Shown here piece by piece: positions 6,960-13,540 of a stretch of DNA of 35,433 nucleotides. The stretch's first letter is position 1. Every line of letters begins with the position of its first letter. This DNA comes from Pseudomonas sp. PIC25 (GTDB lineage: Bacteria; Pseudomonadota; Gammaproteobacteria; Pseudomonadales; Pseudomonadaceae): contig NZ_MUJY01000025.1 in NCBI RefSeq assembly GCF_002286785.1, forward strand, positions 1 to 35,433. The letters run 5' to 3'. The notes below the pieces were generated by a model. The model saw only the letters and a program-made list of their open reading frames with translations, was not told the DNA's origin and searched no databases. The position numbers and the translations under genes were made by a program.

Positions 6960-7610
6960 ATGAACGACCACGTCCCCTTCTCCTGTTCGCTCTACCCACC
7001 GGCACTCGGGCTGCCCCGGCAACTCACCTCCGCCGAGCTGCAGGCATCCCTGGAAAACACCATGCGCCAACGCGGGGCGGGGCCTGTCTGGCTGTTCGCC
7101 TATGGGTCGCTGATCTGGCGTCCCGCCTGCCCCTCGGTGGAAGCCCGGCGCGCACGGGTGCACGGCTACCACCGTGGGCTGTACCTGTGGTCCATGCTGC
7201 ACCGCGGCACGCCGGAAAACCCCGGCCTGGTGCTCGGCCTGGACCGCGGCGGCTCCTGCTCCGGCTTCGCCTACCGGCTGCCCGAGGCTGGCCTGGAGGA
7301 ACACCTGCTGGCGCTCTGGCAGCGGGAAATGCCGGATGCCTCCTACCGTCCGGAATGGCTGAACTGCCGCCTGGAGGACGGCACGCGGATACGCGCACTC
7401 GGTTTCGTCCTGCAACGGCACCTGCCCAGCTATGCCGGTTTGCAGCCGGACAGCGTGCTCAGCCGGGTCTTCGCCACCGCCTGCGGACATTTCGGCACCA
7501 CCCGCGACTACGTGGAACAGACCATCAGCGCCCTGCGCGCCCATGCCATGCCGGACTTCAATCTGGAAGCGACCCTGGCCCGCTGCTGCCCCGAACGCGT
7601 CAGCGAGTGA
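6960..7610 (+). CDS. chaC: Glutathione-specific gamma-glutamylcyclotransferase (ChaC family)
   Basis: This 216-aa protein has the family signature FAYGSLIW (residues 46-53) and the downstream RVHGYHRGLYLWSMLHRGTPENPGLVLGLDRGG block. Glu123 in WQREM is the expected catalytic acid. ChaC enzymes cleave glutathione to 5-oxoproline and Cys-Gly in the cytosol. Length and motif order fit bacterial ChaC. The ATG at 6960 is used; no strong ribosome site is visible, and the first 25 residues are not conserved in type. The gene is monocistronic between the copper region and a cupin gene. A link to metal or thiol stress through glutathione is possible but only inferred. Confidence 0.9.
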   Translation: MNDHVPFSCSLYPPALGLPRQLTSAELQASLENTMRQRGAGPVWLFAYGSLIWRPACPSVEARRARVHGYHRGLYLWSMLHRGTPENPGLVLGLDRGGSCSGFAYRLPEAGLEEHLLALWQREMPDASYRPEWLNCRLEDGTRIRALGFVLQRHLPSYAGLQPDSVLSRVFATACGHFGTTRDYVEQTISALRAHAMPDFNLEATLARCCPERVSE

Positions 7611-7655
7611 CGGATTTGGGCAGGTGCGGGCCATCGCCGGCCCAACCGAGGCGTG

Positions 7656-8048
7656 CTAATCGGACATGCCACTCACCACCGTGAATTTGCGGCTGAACGC
7701 ATACACCTCGCAGACACCCGTATGCCCGGCGGGAATGGACACGGCGTCGCCCGCCGTCATCTCGATCCGCTCCCCGGTGTCCATGGTGATTGCGATATGT
7801 CCTTCGAGCAATACGAAGGCTTCATCGTTATCGAAGCGCCAATGGAATGTCGCGGGATGCGAGGTGAAGAACGCAACGGACTTGTGCGGCGTCTTCACAC
7901 CCACCGTGCGCAGCAGTTTCATCCGGGTTTCCGGGTTGCCTGAAATCACGTCGTCGCCCAACGGGTATTCGAGCCAGCCGTCCGGCGTATCCAGCGAAGC
8001 GCGGGCGACGGAGTCGATGGGATTGGGGAGTACGGGGCGTATGGTCAT
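7656..8048 (-). CDS. Small cupin-domain protein
   Basis: This 130-aa protein carries a single cupin barrel: the FHWRFDNDEAFVLLEGHIAI region (about residues 68-87) and the GDAVSIPAGHTGVCEV region (about 100-115). The first motif has His and Glu but not the full His-His-Glu set, so the metal site may be incomplete. It resembles the DUF861-type cupins that include ureidoglycine aminohydrolase-like and sugar-binding proteins. The substrate cannot be named. ATG 8048 is chosen over an upstream one because that one would run into the operator region. The gene is divergent from a TetR gene with two palindromes between them, so TetR probably represses it. Confidence 0.8.
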   Translation of the reverse strand: MTIRPVLPNPIDSVARASLDTPDGWLEYPLGDDVISGNPETRMKLLRTVGVKTPHKSVAFFTSHPATFHWRFDNDEAFVLLEGHIAITMDTGERIEMTAGDAVSIPAGHTGVCEVYAFSRKFTVVSGMSD

Positions 8049-8080
8049 CTTGTTTCTGCCTCTCAAGGTCATGGATAACG

Positions 8081-8140
8081 ACTATGACAAATGGCATAGT
8101 CGAAGCAGAGACTACACCACACTATGACAGTTGGCATAAC
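8081..8140. promoter_or_regulatory. Two palindromic operators between the cupin and TetR genes
   Basis: Two copies of a near-palindrome lie in the divergent promoter region: ACTATGACAAATGGCATAGT (8081-8100) and ACTATGACAGTTGGCATAAC (8121-8140). They share ACTATGACA and TGGCATA half sites, and their centres are 40 bp apart, about four helical turns. The spacing and position suit cooperative binding by the adjacent TetR protein to control both genes. Confidence 0.75.
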
Positions 8141-8147
8141 TTTCTGA

Positions 8148-8771
8148 ATGACCATTCCTACCCGAGAAAAGATGATCATCGGCGCCGCCGATCTGCTGCG
8201 CCGTTGGGGCCTGCACGCCACCAGCATGCGGGAAGTCGTACGCCATTCGAACACGCCCCGGGGCTCCATTGCCCACCACTTCCCCGGCGGCAAGCGCCAG
8301 TTGCTCGAGGCCGCGGTGCACCACGCCGGCCAGGAGGTCAGCGGCCCCCTGGAGGCGCTGATGCGTGAGTACGGGCCCTTGCCGGGGTTGGAACGCTTCG
8401 TCATGCAGTGGCGCCGCGTGCTCGAGGAAAGCGGCTTCGAGGCGGGATGTGCGGTGCTCGCCGTGGCGGTGGAGAAATATGTCTCCGACCAGCGGGAAGC
8501 CGATCCGCAGCAGGAGCAGCAGGTCCAACAACAATTGTTGGATCAGGCCAATGACATCTTCGGGGAATGGCGGCGGATCATTTCATACGCATTGCAGGAG
8601 GCCGGCAGCCCGCCCGCTCGGGCTGAAAACCTGGCACTGCTGATAATCGCCTCTATCGAAGGCTCGGTAGCCTTGTGCCGTGCCGCACGCAGCAGCGAAC
8701 CGCTGGAGCGGATCTGGGAAGAGCTGCACCTGCTGCTTGAGCGTGAACCGGGCCTCTTGCCCCGGCGTTGA
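8148..8771 (+). CDS. TetR-family regulator, LmrA/YxaF-like
   Basis: This 207-aa protein has an N-terminal TetR helix-turn-helix (about residues 9-55; TSMREVVRHSNTPRGSIAHHFPGGKRQLL). The C-terminal ligand domain has the GCAVLAVAVE block seen in the LmrA/YxaF subgroup. Such proteins repress a neighbouring gene until they bind a small molecule. The divergent cupin gene and the paired operators make that gene and this regulator the likely targets. The ATG at 8148 follows the second operator closely and has no strong ribosome site. The gene ends one base before the stop of the opposing second TetR gene. Confidence 0.9.
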   Translation: MTIPTREKMIIGAADLLRRWGLHATSMREVVRHSNTPRGSIAHHFPGGKRQLLEAAVHHAGQEVSGPLEALMREYGPLPGLERFVMQWRRVLEESGFEAGCAVLAVAVEKYVSDQREADPQQEQQVQQQLLDQANDIFGEWRRIISYALQEAGSPPARAENLALLIIASIEGSVALCRAARSSEPLERIWEELHLLLEREPGLLPRR

Positions 8772-8772
8772 T

Positions 8773-9333
8773 TCAGGAGCCGAGCTGCTTCAGGGCACGC
8801 CGGGTAACGACATCGATGCGTGCGGGATCGCCATAGATGCGGGCCAGCAGGATGGCTCCCTCGTAATCCGCCACCAGTTGCCGCCCCAATTCGGCTGCCT
8901 CTTCTTCCCCGAACCGGGGGACATGAAGGTGCGCAAGTGCGCGGGCCCAGTCGTCGAGGAACTGGCGGATCGGCGCCATGAGTTCGCTTTTCCCGTAGGT
9001 CGCATCGACCGCTACGACCCCCATCAGGCAACCGATGGCGTCGCCCAGGAACAGCTTGCCGGCATTGCGCCCCATCTTCGAAAGCCGCTCATGGGGGGCG
9101 AGGCTTTCGTCATAGGCAATCGAGAACAGCGATTGGCCGATACGCTCATGCGTCCACGCCAACACGTCCCGCAGCAGCGATTCCTTGTTCGGGTAGTGGT
9201 GGTAGAAGGAGGCCTTGGTCAGCCCGCACGCCTCCGACAGCGCATCCATGGTGGTGCCGTGGTAGCCGAGGCGTTTGAAGGTATTGGCACAGCGCAACAG
9301 CAGCTCGTCGCGGGAAATCTTCGGAGGGCGCAC
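8773..9333 (-). CDS. TetR-family regulator, probable repressor of the crotonase operon
   Basis: This 186-aa TetR protein has a textbook DNA-binding domain: YHGTTMDALSEACGLTKASFYHHYPNKESLL (about residues 23-53). The C-terminal domain resembles the TetR_C type of AcrR-like regulators. GTG 9333 is chosen because it gives the usual short N-terminus (VRPPKISRDELLL) and has CAGGAT upstream; a longer frame starts at 9393 but adds unlikely residues. The gene is divergent from the crotonase/hydrolase operon, and a palindrome sits in the shared promoter region. The likely inducer is an acyl-CoA or the substrate of that pathway, but this is inference. Confidence 0.88.
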   Translation of the reverse strand: MRPPKISRDELLLRCANTFKRLGYHGTTMDALSEACGLTKASFYHHYPNKESLLRDVLAWTHERIGQSLFSIAYDESLAPHERLSKMGRNAGKLFLGDAIGCLMGVVAVDATYGKSELMAPIRQFLDDWARALAHLHVPRFGEEEAAELGRQLVADYEGAILLARIYGDPARIDVVTRRALKQLGS

Positions 9334-9428
9334 GGGCGAATCCTGCTTTCGATCAAGGCCGTTGATTCTAGGGCATAAGCGATACCGTCTCAATTTGACG
9401 GTTACCGAATGTTTGTTTAGCTTCTCAA

Positions 9429-9442
9429 ACCGAACGATCGGT
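9429..9442. promoter_or_regulatory. Palindromic operator upstream of the crotonase operon
   Basis: ACCGAACGATCGGT is an inverted repeat (ACCGA/TCGGT arms around a near-symmetric centre), 54 bp upstream of the crotonase ATG. ACCGA-TCGGT half sites are common among TetR/AcrR operators. It is the best candidate site for the divergent TetR protein. A TTGACG at 9395-9400 could be the -35 element of the operon promoter, but a matching -10 is weak. Confidence 0.6.
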
Positions 9443-9495
9443 AAGTAACTGGAACAATCCCAGTTGCCGACTCAACCCGCCCCAGGAGAACAAGC

Positions 9496-10293
9496 ATGAG
9501 CGAAGCCAACAGCGGACCCGGACGCGTCACCCGAGAACAGCGCGAACATCTCTTTCTGATCGGCCTGGACCGGGCGGGCAAGCGCAACGCCTTCGACAGC
9601 GCGATGCTCACCGACCTGTCCCTGGCCATCGGCGAGTACGAACGCAACGACACGCTGCGTTGCGCGGTGCTGTTCGCTCATGGTGATCACTTCACCGCCG
9701 GGCTCGACTTGATGGAACTGACGCCGAAGCTCGCCTCGGGCGGCTTCGCCTACCCGGCCGAGGGTATCGATCCCTGGGGGGTGTCGAAGCCGCGCCGGAC
9801 CAAACCCATGGTGGTTGCCGTCCAGGGCACCTGCTGGACCGCCGGCATCGAGTTGCTGCTCAACGCCGATATCGCCATCGCCGCCCGCAATGCCCGCTTC
9901 GCCCACCTGGAAGTGCTGCGCGGCATTCCGCCGTCCGGCGGCTCCACCGTGCGCTTCACCCAGGCGGCCGGCTGGACCAACGCCATGCGCTACATGCTGA
10001 CCGGCGAAACCTTCGAGGCCGAACAGGCGCTGGCGATGCGCCTGCTGACGGAAGTGGTCGAACCCGGCCAGGAGTTGCCCCGCGCCCTCGAATACGCCGA
10101 GCGCATCGCCAAGGCCGCTCCCCTGGCGATCAAGGCCACGTTGAAGTCGGCCTTCCAGGCGCGCGACCAGGGTGACGATGCGGCCCTGTCCCAACTCAAC
10201 GAACTGCTCTTCACGCTGATTCGCAGCGAAGACGTCCGCGAAGGCGTCATGGCGATGATGCAGAAGCGCGAACCGGTGTTCCAAGGCCGCTGA
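9496..10293 (+). CDS. Enoyl-CoA hydratase/isomerase family protein (crotonase 1)
   Basis: This 265-aa crotonase-fold protein has the oxyanion-hole regions around FTAGLDL (about 67-73) and WTAGIEL (114-120). Both acidic residues used by true hydratases are present at the usual 20-residue spacing: Glu119 (in GIEL) and Glu139 (in LEVLRGIPPSGG). It therefore has the residues for hydration of a trans-2-enoyl-CoA. It is cytosolic. AGGAGAACAAGC precedes the ATG. It is the first gene of an operon with an alpha/beta hydrolase, a second crotonase and a membrane protein. The substrate is unknown; the set suggests breakdown of a specific acyl-CoA or ring compound rather than general beta-oxidation, since no thiolase or dehydrogenase is present. 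Confidence 0.88.
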   Translation: MSEANSGPGRVTREQREHLFLIGLDRAGKRNAFDSAMLTDLSLAIGEYERNDTLRCAVLFAHGDHFTAGLDLMELTPKLASGGFAYPAEGIDPWGVSKPRRTKPMVVAVQGTCWTAGIELLLNADIAIAARNARFAHLEVLRGIPPSGGSTVRFTQAAGWTNAMRYMLTGETFEAEQALAMRLLTEVVEPGQELPRALEYAERIAKAAPLAIKATLKSAFQARDQGDDAALSQLNELLFTLIRSEDVREGVMAMMQKREPVFQGR

Positions 10294-10308
10294 CGAAAAG
10301 AGTCGAAT

Positions 10309-11259
10309 ATGAAGCACACCCTCTCCGAAATCCGGCAGAGCATGCCCCCGGAAAACCTCATCATCACCGCGCGCGACGGCTACCGACTATCCGCCTACCG
10401 CTACGCCGCACCCCGGCAGGCCAGGGGCAACCTCATCATGGCTGGCGCAACCGGCGTACCGCAGCGTTTCTACCGTCGCTTCGCCGAGCATGCGGCACAC
10501 CGGGGATTCAACGTGCTCACCCTGGATTACCGGGGCGTCGGGGAATCCGCGCCCGCCACCCTGAAGGGCTTTCGCATGTCCTATCTGGACTGGGCCTACC
10601 AGGACCTGGCCGCGGTAGTCGACCTGCTGGGCCAGGAAGACCTGCCGCTGTACTGGGTGGGTCACTCGTTCGGCGGCCATGCCATCGGCCTCCTGCCCAA
10701 CCATGACCGCCTCGCGGCGTGCTACACCTTTGGCAGCGGTGCCGGCTGGAGCGGCTGGATGCCCAGACTCGAGGCGATCAAAGCTCGCTTGTTGTGGACC
10801 TTCGTCCTGCCGCCGATCGTCCTCTGGAAAGGCTACATGGCCTGGAGCCTGCTGGGCATGGGCGACGATCTGCCGCTGGGGGTCTACAAGGACTGGAAGC
10901 GCTGGTGCGTTTACCCGCACTACTATTTCGACGACCCGGACATGGCCCATCTCGCCGGGCTGTACGCTGAGGTTCGTACGCCCTGCATCTTCGCCACCTC
11001 GACGGACGATCCCTGGGCCCCGCCCCGCTCCCGCGATGCGTTCGTCAAGGCGTTCTGCAATGCGCCACTGATCACCCGCGACATCGAGCCAGCACGCGGC
11101 GACGAGCCCATCGGCCACATGGGCTACTTCCGCGCCCATGCGCAACCGCTCTGGGACGAGATGCTCGACTGGTTGCTGCGGTACCCGCCGCAGAAGGCAA
11201 GCCCCCGGACACCCGCGCCCACCTGGCACTCGACAGGCAAGACAGGAGAGCAACCATGA
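10309..11259 (+). CDS. Alpha/beta hydrolase
   Basis: This 316-aa protein has a nucleophile elbow GHSFGG with Ser120, an acid in STDDPWAP (Asp233 or Asp234) and a catalytic His270 in GHMGYFR. The N-terminal half has the usual ITARDGYRLSAYRY and TLDYRGVGES segments. It resembles the predicted hydrolases of the COG4757 type. It probably cleaves an ester or thioester made or used in the same pathway as the two flanking crotonases. The ribosome site is weak; ATG 10309 is kept because it follows the preceding stop by 15 bp. The last four bases overlap the next start (ATGA), which indicates translational coupling. Confidence 0.85.
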   Translation: MKHTLSEIRQSMPPENLIITARDGYRLSAYRYAAPRQARGNLIMAGATGVPQRFYRRFAEHAAHRGFNVLTLDYRGVGESAPATLKGFRMSYLDWAYQDLAAVVDLLGQEDLPLYWVGHSFGGHAIGLLPNHDRLAACYTFGSGAGWSGWMPRLEAIKARLLWTFVLPPIVLWKGYMAWSLLGMGDDLPLGVYKDWKRWCVYPHYYFDDPDMAHLAGLYAEVRTPCIFATSTDDPWAPPRSRDAFVKAFCNAPLITRDIEPARGDEPIGHMGYFRAHAQPLWDEMLDWLLRYPPQKASPRTPAPTWHSTGKTGEQP

Positions 11260-12089
11260 CCTTCACCCAGATCGCCTACGAAGAGCACGGCCAGGTCCGT
11301 GTCATCCGCTTCGACCGGCCGGAAAAGCGCAACTGCATCGGCCCCGTCACCCACCGGGAATTGATCGAAGCCTGGACCCGCTTCAAGGAGGACGACAGCG
11401 CCCTGGTGGCAATCATCACCGGTACCGGGGAGCAAGCCTTCTGCGCGGGCGGCGACCTGGACGCTGGCTTCGACCTCGTACCCTCGACGCCCGAAGAGAT
11501 CGCCGCGCACGACCGCGGCGAACGGCCCGGCATCCTCGGGCCGAGCCGCTGGACCGACGTCTACAAACCGGTCATCGCCGCGGTCAACGGCGCCGCCTAC
11601 GCCGGCGGCCTGGAATGGGCCTGCTTCGCCGACATGCGCATCGCCGAGGAGCATGCCTCCTTCGGCGTCACCTGCCGGCGCTGGAACATCGGCCTCGCCG
11701 ACGGCGGCAGCCAGCGCCTGCCGCGTATCGTCGGGCTGGGCCGGGCCATGGAGCTGATCCTCACCGGCCGCGTCATCTCCGCCACAGAGGCGCAGGGCAT
11801 CGGCCTGGTGAACGAAGTCGTGCCCAAAGGGCAATCCCTGTCCCGCGCCCTCGAACTGGCCCGTTTCCTCTGCACCCTCCCCCAACCGGCCCTGCGCTCG
11901 GACAAGGAAGCCGCCATCCGTGGCTTCGGGCAGCCGCTGGCCGAAGGGCTGCGCATCGAGGCCGAGTGCTTCAACCGCTCCATCCACCAGCCCGAAACCC
12001 AGGAGGGGCTGCGCCGTTTCCGCGAGCGCGACCACCCGGACCGCATCCCCGGCCATGTCCCGGCCACACCCGGGCTGGTCCGCAACTGA
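11256..12089 (+). CDS. Enoyl-CoA hydratase/isomerase family protein (crotonase 2)
   Basis: This 277-aa crotonase-fold protein has FCAGGDLDAGFD (about 68-79) and YAGGLEWACFAD (about 115-126), which form the oxyanion hole. Glu120 matches the first acidic residue of hydratases, but the position 20 residues later is Cys140 in the sequence TCRRWNIGLADGG instead of Glu. It is therefore unlikely to be a simple hydratase and may be an isomerase, hydrolase or lyase of the superfamily. It overlaps the upstream hydrolase by four bases (ATGA) and has GGAGAG before the start. Co-expression with crotonase 1 suggests consecutive steps on one acyl-CoA. The substrate is unknown. Confidence 0.85.
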   Translation: MTFTQIAYEEHGQVRVIRFDRPEKRNCIGPVTHRELIEAWTRFKEDDSALVAIITGTGEQAFCAGGDLDAGFDLVPSTPEEIAAHDRGERPGILGPSRWTDVYKPVIAAVNGAAYAGGLEWACFADMRIAEEHASFGVTCRRWNIGLADGGSQRLPRIVGLGRAMELILTGRVISATEAQGIGLVNEVVPKGQSLSRALELARFLCTLPQPALRSDKEAAIRGFGQPLAEGLRIEAECFNRSIHQPETQEGLRRFRERDHPDRIPGHVPATPGLVRN

Positions 12090-12099
12090 GGGAGCGACC

Positions 12100-12534
12100 A
12101 TGCGCATGGACCTGTTGCTGCAGCTCCACCTGTTCGCCGTGGCCTTCTGGCTTGGCGTCGTCGCGGTGGAGTTCCTGCTCGAGCGGAGCCGGGCGCAGAG
12201 CCGCGCACAGGGTTTCAGCGTGGCGCAACTGCACCGGAAGATCGATCTCTGGTTCGAGATGCCGGCGTTCAGCCTGGTCCTGGTCACCGGCATCCTGATG
12301 TTCGATTCCGGTCGCTTCGAAGGCGTCTATGCCCTGAAGATCGTCGCCGGAAGCCTCGCCGTGGCCGGCAACCTCCTGTGCCTCGCCCCGGTGCTGCAAC
12401 GACGTGCCGCAGCTTCGAGGGACAATCTGTCCGACGTCATTCGCCTGTCGCGCCAGATCGACCGAATCTCCCTGCTGGCCATACCGGCCGGGCTGGTGGC
12501 CCTCGCCTGTGGCGTTTCTCTGGCGACAGGCTGA
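12100..12534 (+). CDS. Four-helix integral membrane protein of unknown function
   Basis: This 144-aa protein has four hydrophobic stretches (about residues 5-26, 54-70, 78-98, 124-142), so it is an inner-membrane protein. An amphipathic loop follows the first helix, and His residues lie near helix ends (LLQLHLF, LHRKIDLWFE). The overall look is that of small CopD/DUF2269-like membrane proteins, but I cannot assign a family. GAGGGAG precedes the ATG. It starts 11 bp after the crotonase 2 stop, so it belongs to the same operon and may be a transport or membrane partner of that pathway. Confidence 0.75.
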   Translation: MRMDLLLQLHLFAVAFWLGVVAVEFLLERSRAQSRAQGFSVAQLHRKIDLWFEMPAFSLVLVTGILMFDSGRFEGVYALKIVAGSLAVAGNLLCLAPVLQRRAAASRDNLSDVIRLSRQIDRISLLAIPAGLVALACGVSLATG

Positions 12535-12689
12535 GCCACGAACTGAACGACGAGGCCTTCCGCCAGGCCATACAACTGCTGGTGAAGGCCGACAACATAT
12601 ACGTGGTCGGCGTGCGCCGTTCCTTCGCCGCAGCCCACTATCTGGTCTACAGCCTGCTGCACACCAACAAGCGCATCCATCTGGTCTGA
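12528..12689 (+). pseudogene. Remnant of an RpiR-family regulator (start of SIS domain)
   Basis: About 52 codons read LSHELNDEAFRQAIQLLVK, then DNIYVVGVRRSFAAAHYL and a tail ending NKRIHLV, and then stop. This matches the linker and first strand-helix of the sugar-isomerase (SIS) domain of RpiR-type regulators, where VGxRRSFxxAxYL is characteristic. The N-terminal helix-turn-helix and the rest of the SIS domain are missing, and the frame overlaps the end of the upstream membrane-protein gene. It is a fragment next to a tRNA gene, which suggests a deletion or integration scar. Confidence 0.7.
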
Positions 12690-12693
12690 AACG

Positions 12694-12729
12694 AAAAAGC
12701 CCCGTCTGCCTGAGCAGCGCGGGGCTTTT
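12694..12729. terminator. Bidirectional intrinsic terminator
   Basis: A 10-bp inverted repeat (AAAAGCCCCG at 12695-12704 with CGGGGCTTTT at 12720-12729) has A and T runs at both ends. It can end the plus-strand operon as well as the minus-strand tRNA transcript. Confidence 0.85.
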
Positions 12730-12737
12730 GCACGAGA

Positions 12738-12814
12738 TGGTGTCCCAGGCAGGAATTGAACCTGCAACCTTCCCCTTAGGAGGGGGACGCTCTATCCAAT
12801 TGAGCTACTGGGAC
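12738..12814 (-). tRNA. tRNA-Arg (anticodon CCT)
   Basis: The minus strand folds as a complete tRNA. The acceptor stem is GTCCCAG/CTGGGAC with an encoded CCA. The D-arm is AGCTCAATTGGATAGAGC, the anticodon stem CCCCC/GGGG region encloses the loop CTCCTAA, and the T-arm contains GGTTCAATTCC. The anticodon CCT reads AGG (Arg). The 3' end faces the RpiR remnant, and such tRNA 3' ends are common integration sites. Confidence 0.95.
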
Positions 12815-12917
12815 ACGGCGATAACGGGGGCGCATGTTAGCGACCGGGAGCGATTTTGTCATGCCGTCGCCACGCAGCGCGACCATACTCTGTCGATTGC
12901 CCCACGGAGAGCCTGCC

Positions 12918-13397
12918 ATGCCTGCCGTCGATCCCAGCGCCCTGCCCGACTCGCCCTTCGTTCATTTCAGCGTGCGCGCCGCCAGCCCCGGCGATGCCAA
13001 CCGGCTGGCCGACCTGCTGCAACAGCTCGGCGAACAGGACCCGCGCCCCGATCCGACCCTGCTCGCCCTGCGTCTCGCCGAGCTGCCGGCCAGTCGCGAA
13101 GTGCTGGTGGCGGAGCGCGACGGCAAGCTGCTCGGCACCTGTACCCTGAACCTGATCGAGCACCTGGCCCATGACTTCGCCCGCTCGGCAGTGGTCGAGG
13201 ACGTGGTGGTGGACGCCGGGGCGCGGGGGCTTGGCGTCGGCCGGGCGCTGATGGAGAAAGCCGCCGAGCGCGCCCGCGCCTGGGGTTGCTACAAGCTGGC
13301 GTTGTCCACCCACCGCGACCGCGAGGCCGCGCACCGTTTCTACGAGGCCCTGGGTTACCGCCCCCACGGCATCAGCCTGGCGTTGTCGCTGTCCTGA
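12918..13397 (+). CDS. GNAT-family N-acetyltransferase
   Basis: This 159-aa protein has one GNAT domain. The acetyl-CoA loop is GARGLGVGRALMEKA (about residues 97-111), preceded by the strand VVEDVVVD and followed by YKLALSTH and AHRFYEALGY. It would transfer an acetyl group from acetyl-CoA to an amine; the substrate is not predictable. ATG 12918 is chosen over an earlier in-frame start at 12834 because GGAGAG lies just before it and the domain begins soon after. It stands alone between the tRNA and the symporter gene. Confidence 0.88.
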   Translation: MPAVDPSALPDSPFVHFSVRAASPGDANRLADLLQQLGEQDPRPDPTLLALRLAELPASREVLVAERDGKLLGTCTLNLIEHLAHDFARSAVVEDVVVDAGARGLGVGRALMEKAAERARAWGCYKLALSTHRDREAAHRFYEALGYRPHGISLALSLS

Positions 13398-13540
13398 CCG
13401 AATTCGACGCACTGCGCTTTCCGCGAAACTGACCAGCCCGTTAGAATCGCCGCTTTTTTGCGGCGTGGGCCCATCCGCCTTCGTCCGCTCGGCAGCCGCG
13501 GGACGCCGTGGCTTCCTCCACACGTCAGAGGGCAACCCCC

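Noticed and set aside
13448-13465. CGCCGC-TTTTTT-GCGGCG hairpin as terminator of the GNAT gene
   Set aside because: The T-run is in the loop, not after the stem, so it is not an intrinsic terminator. It more likely lies just after a TAGAAT -10-like element.
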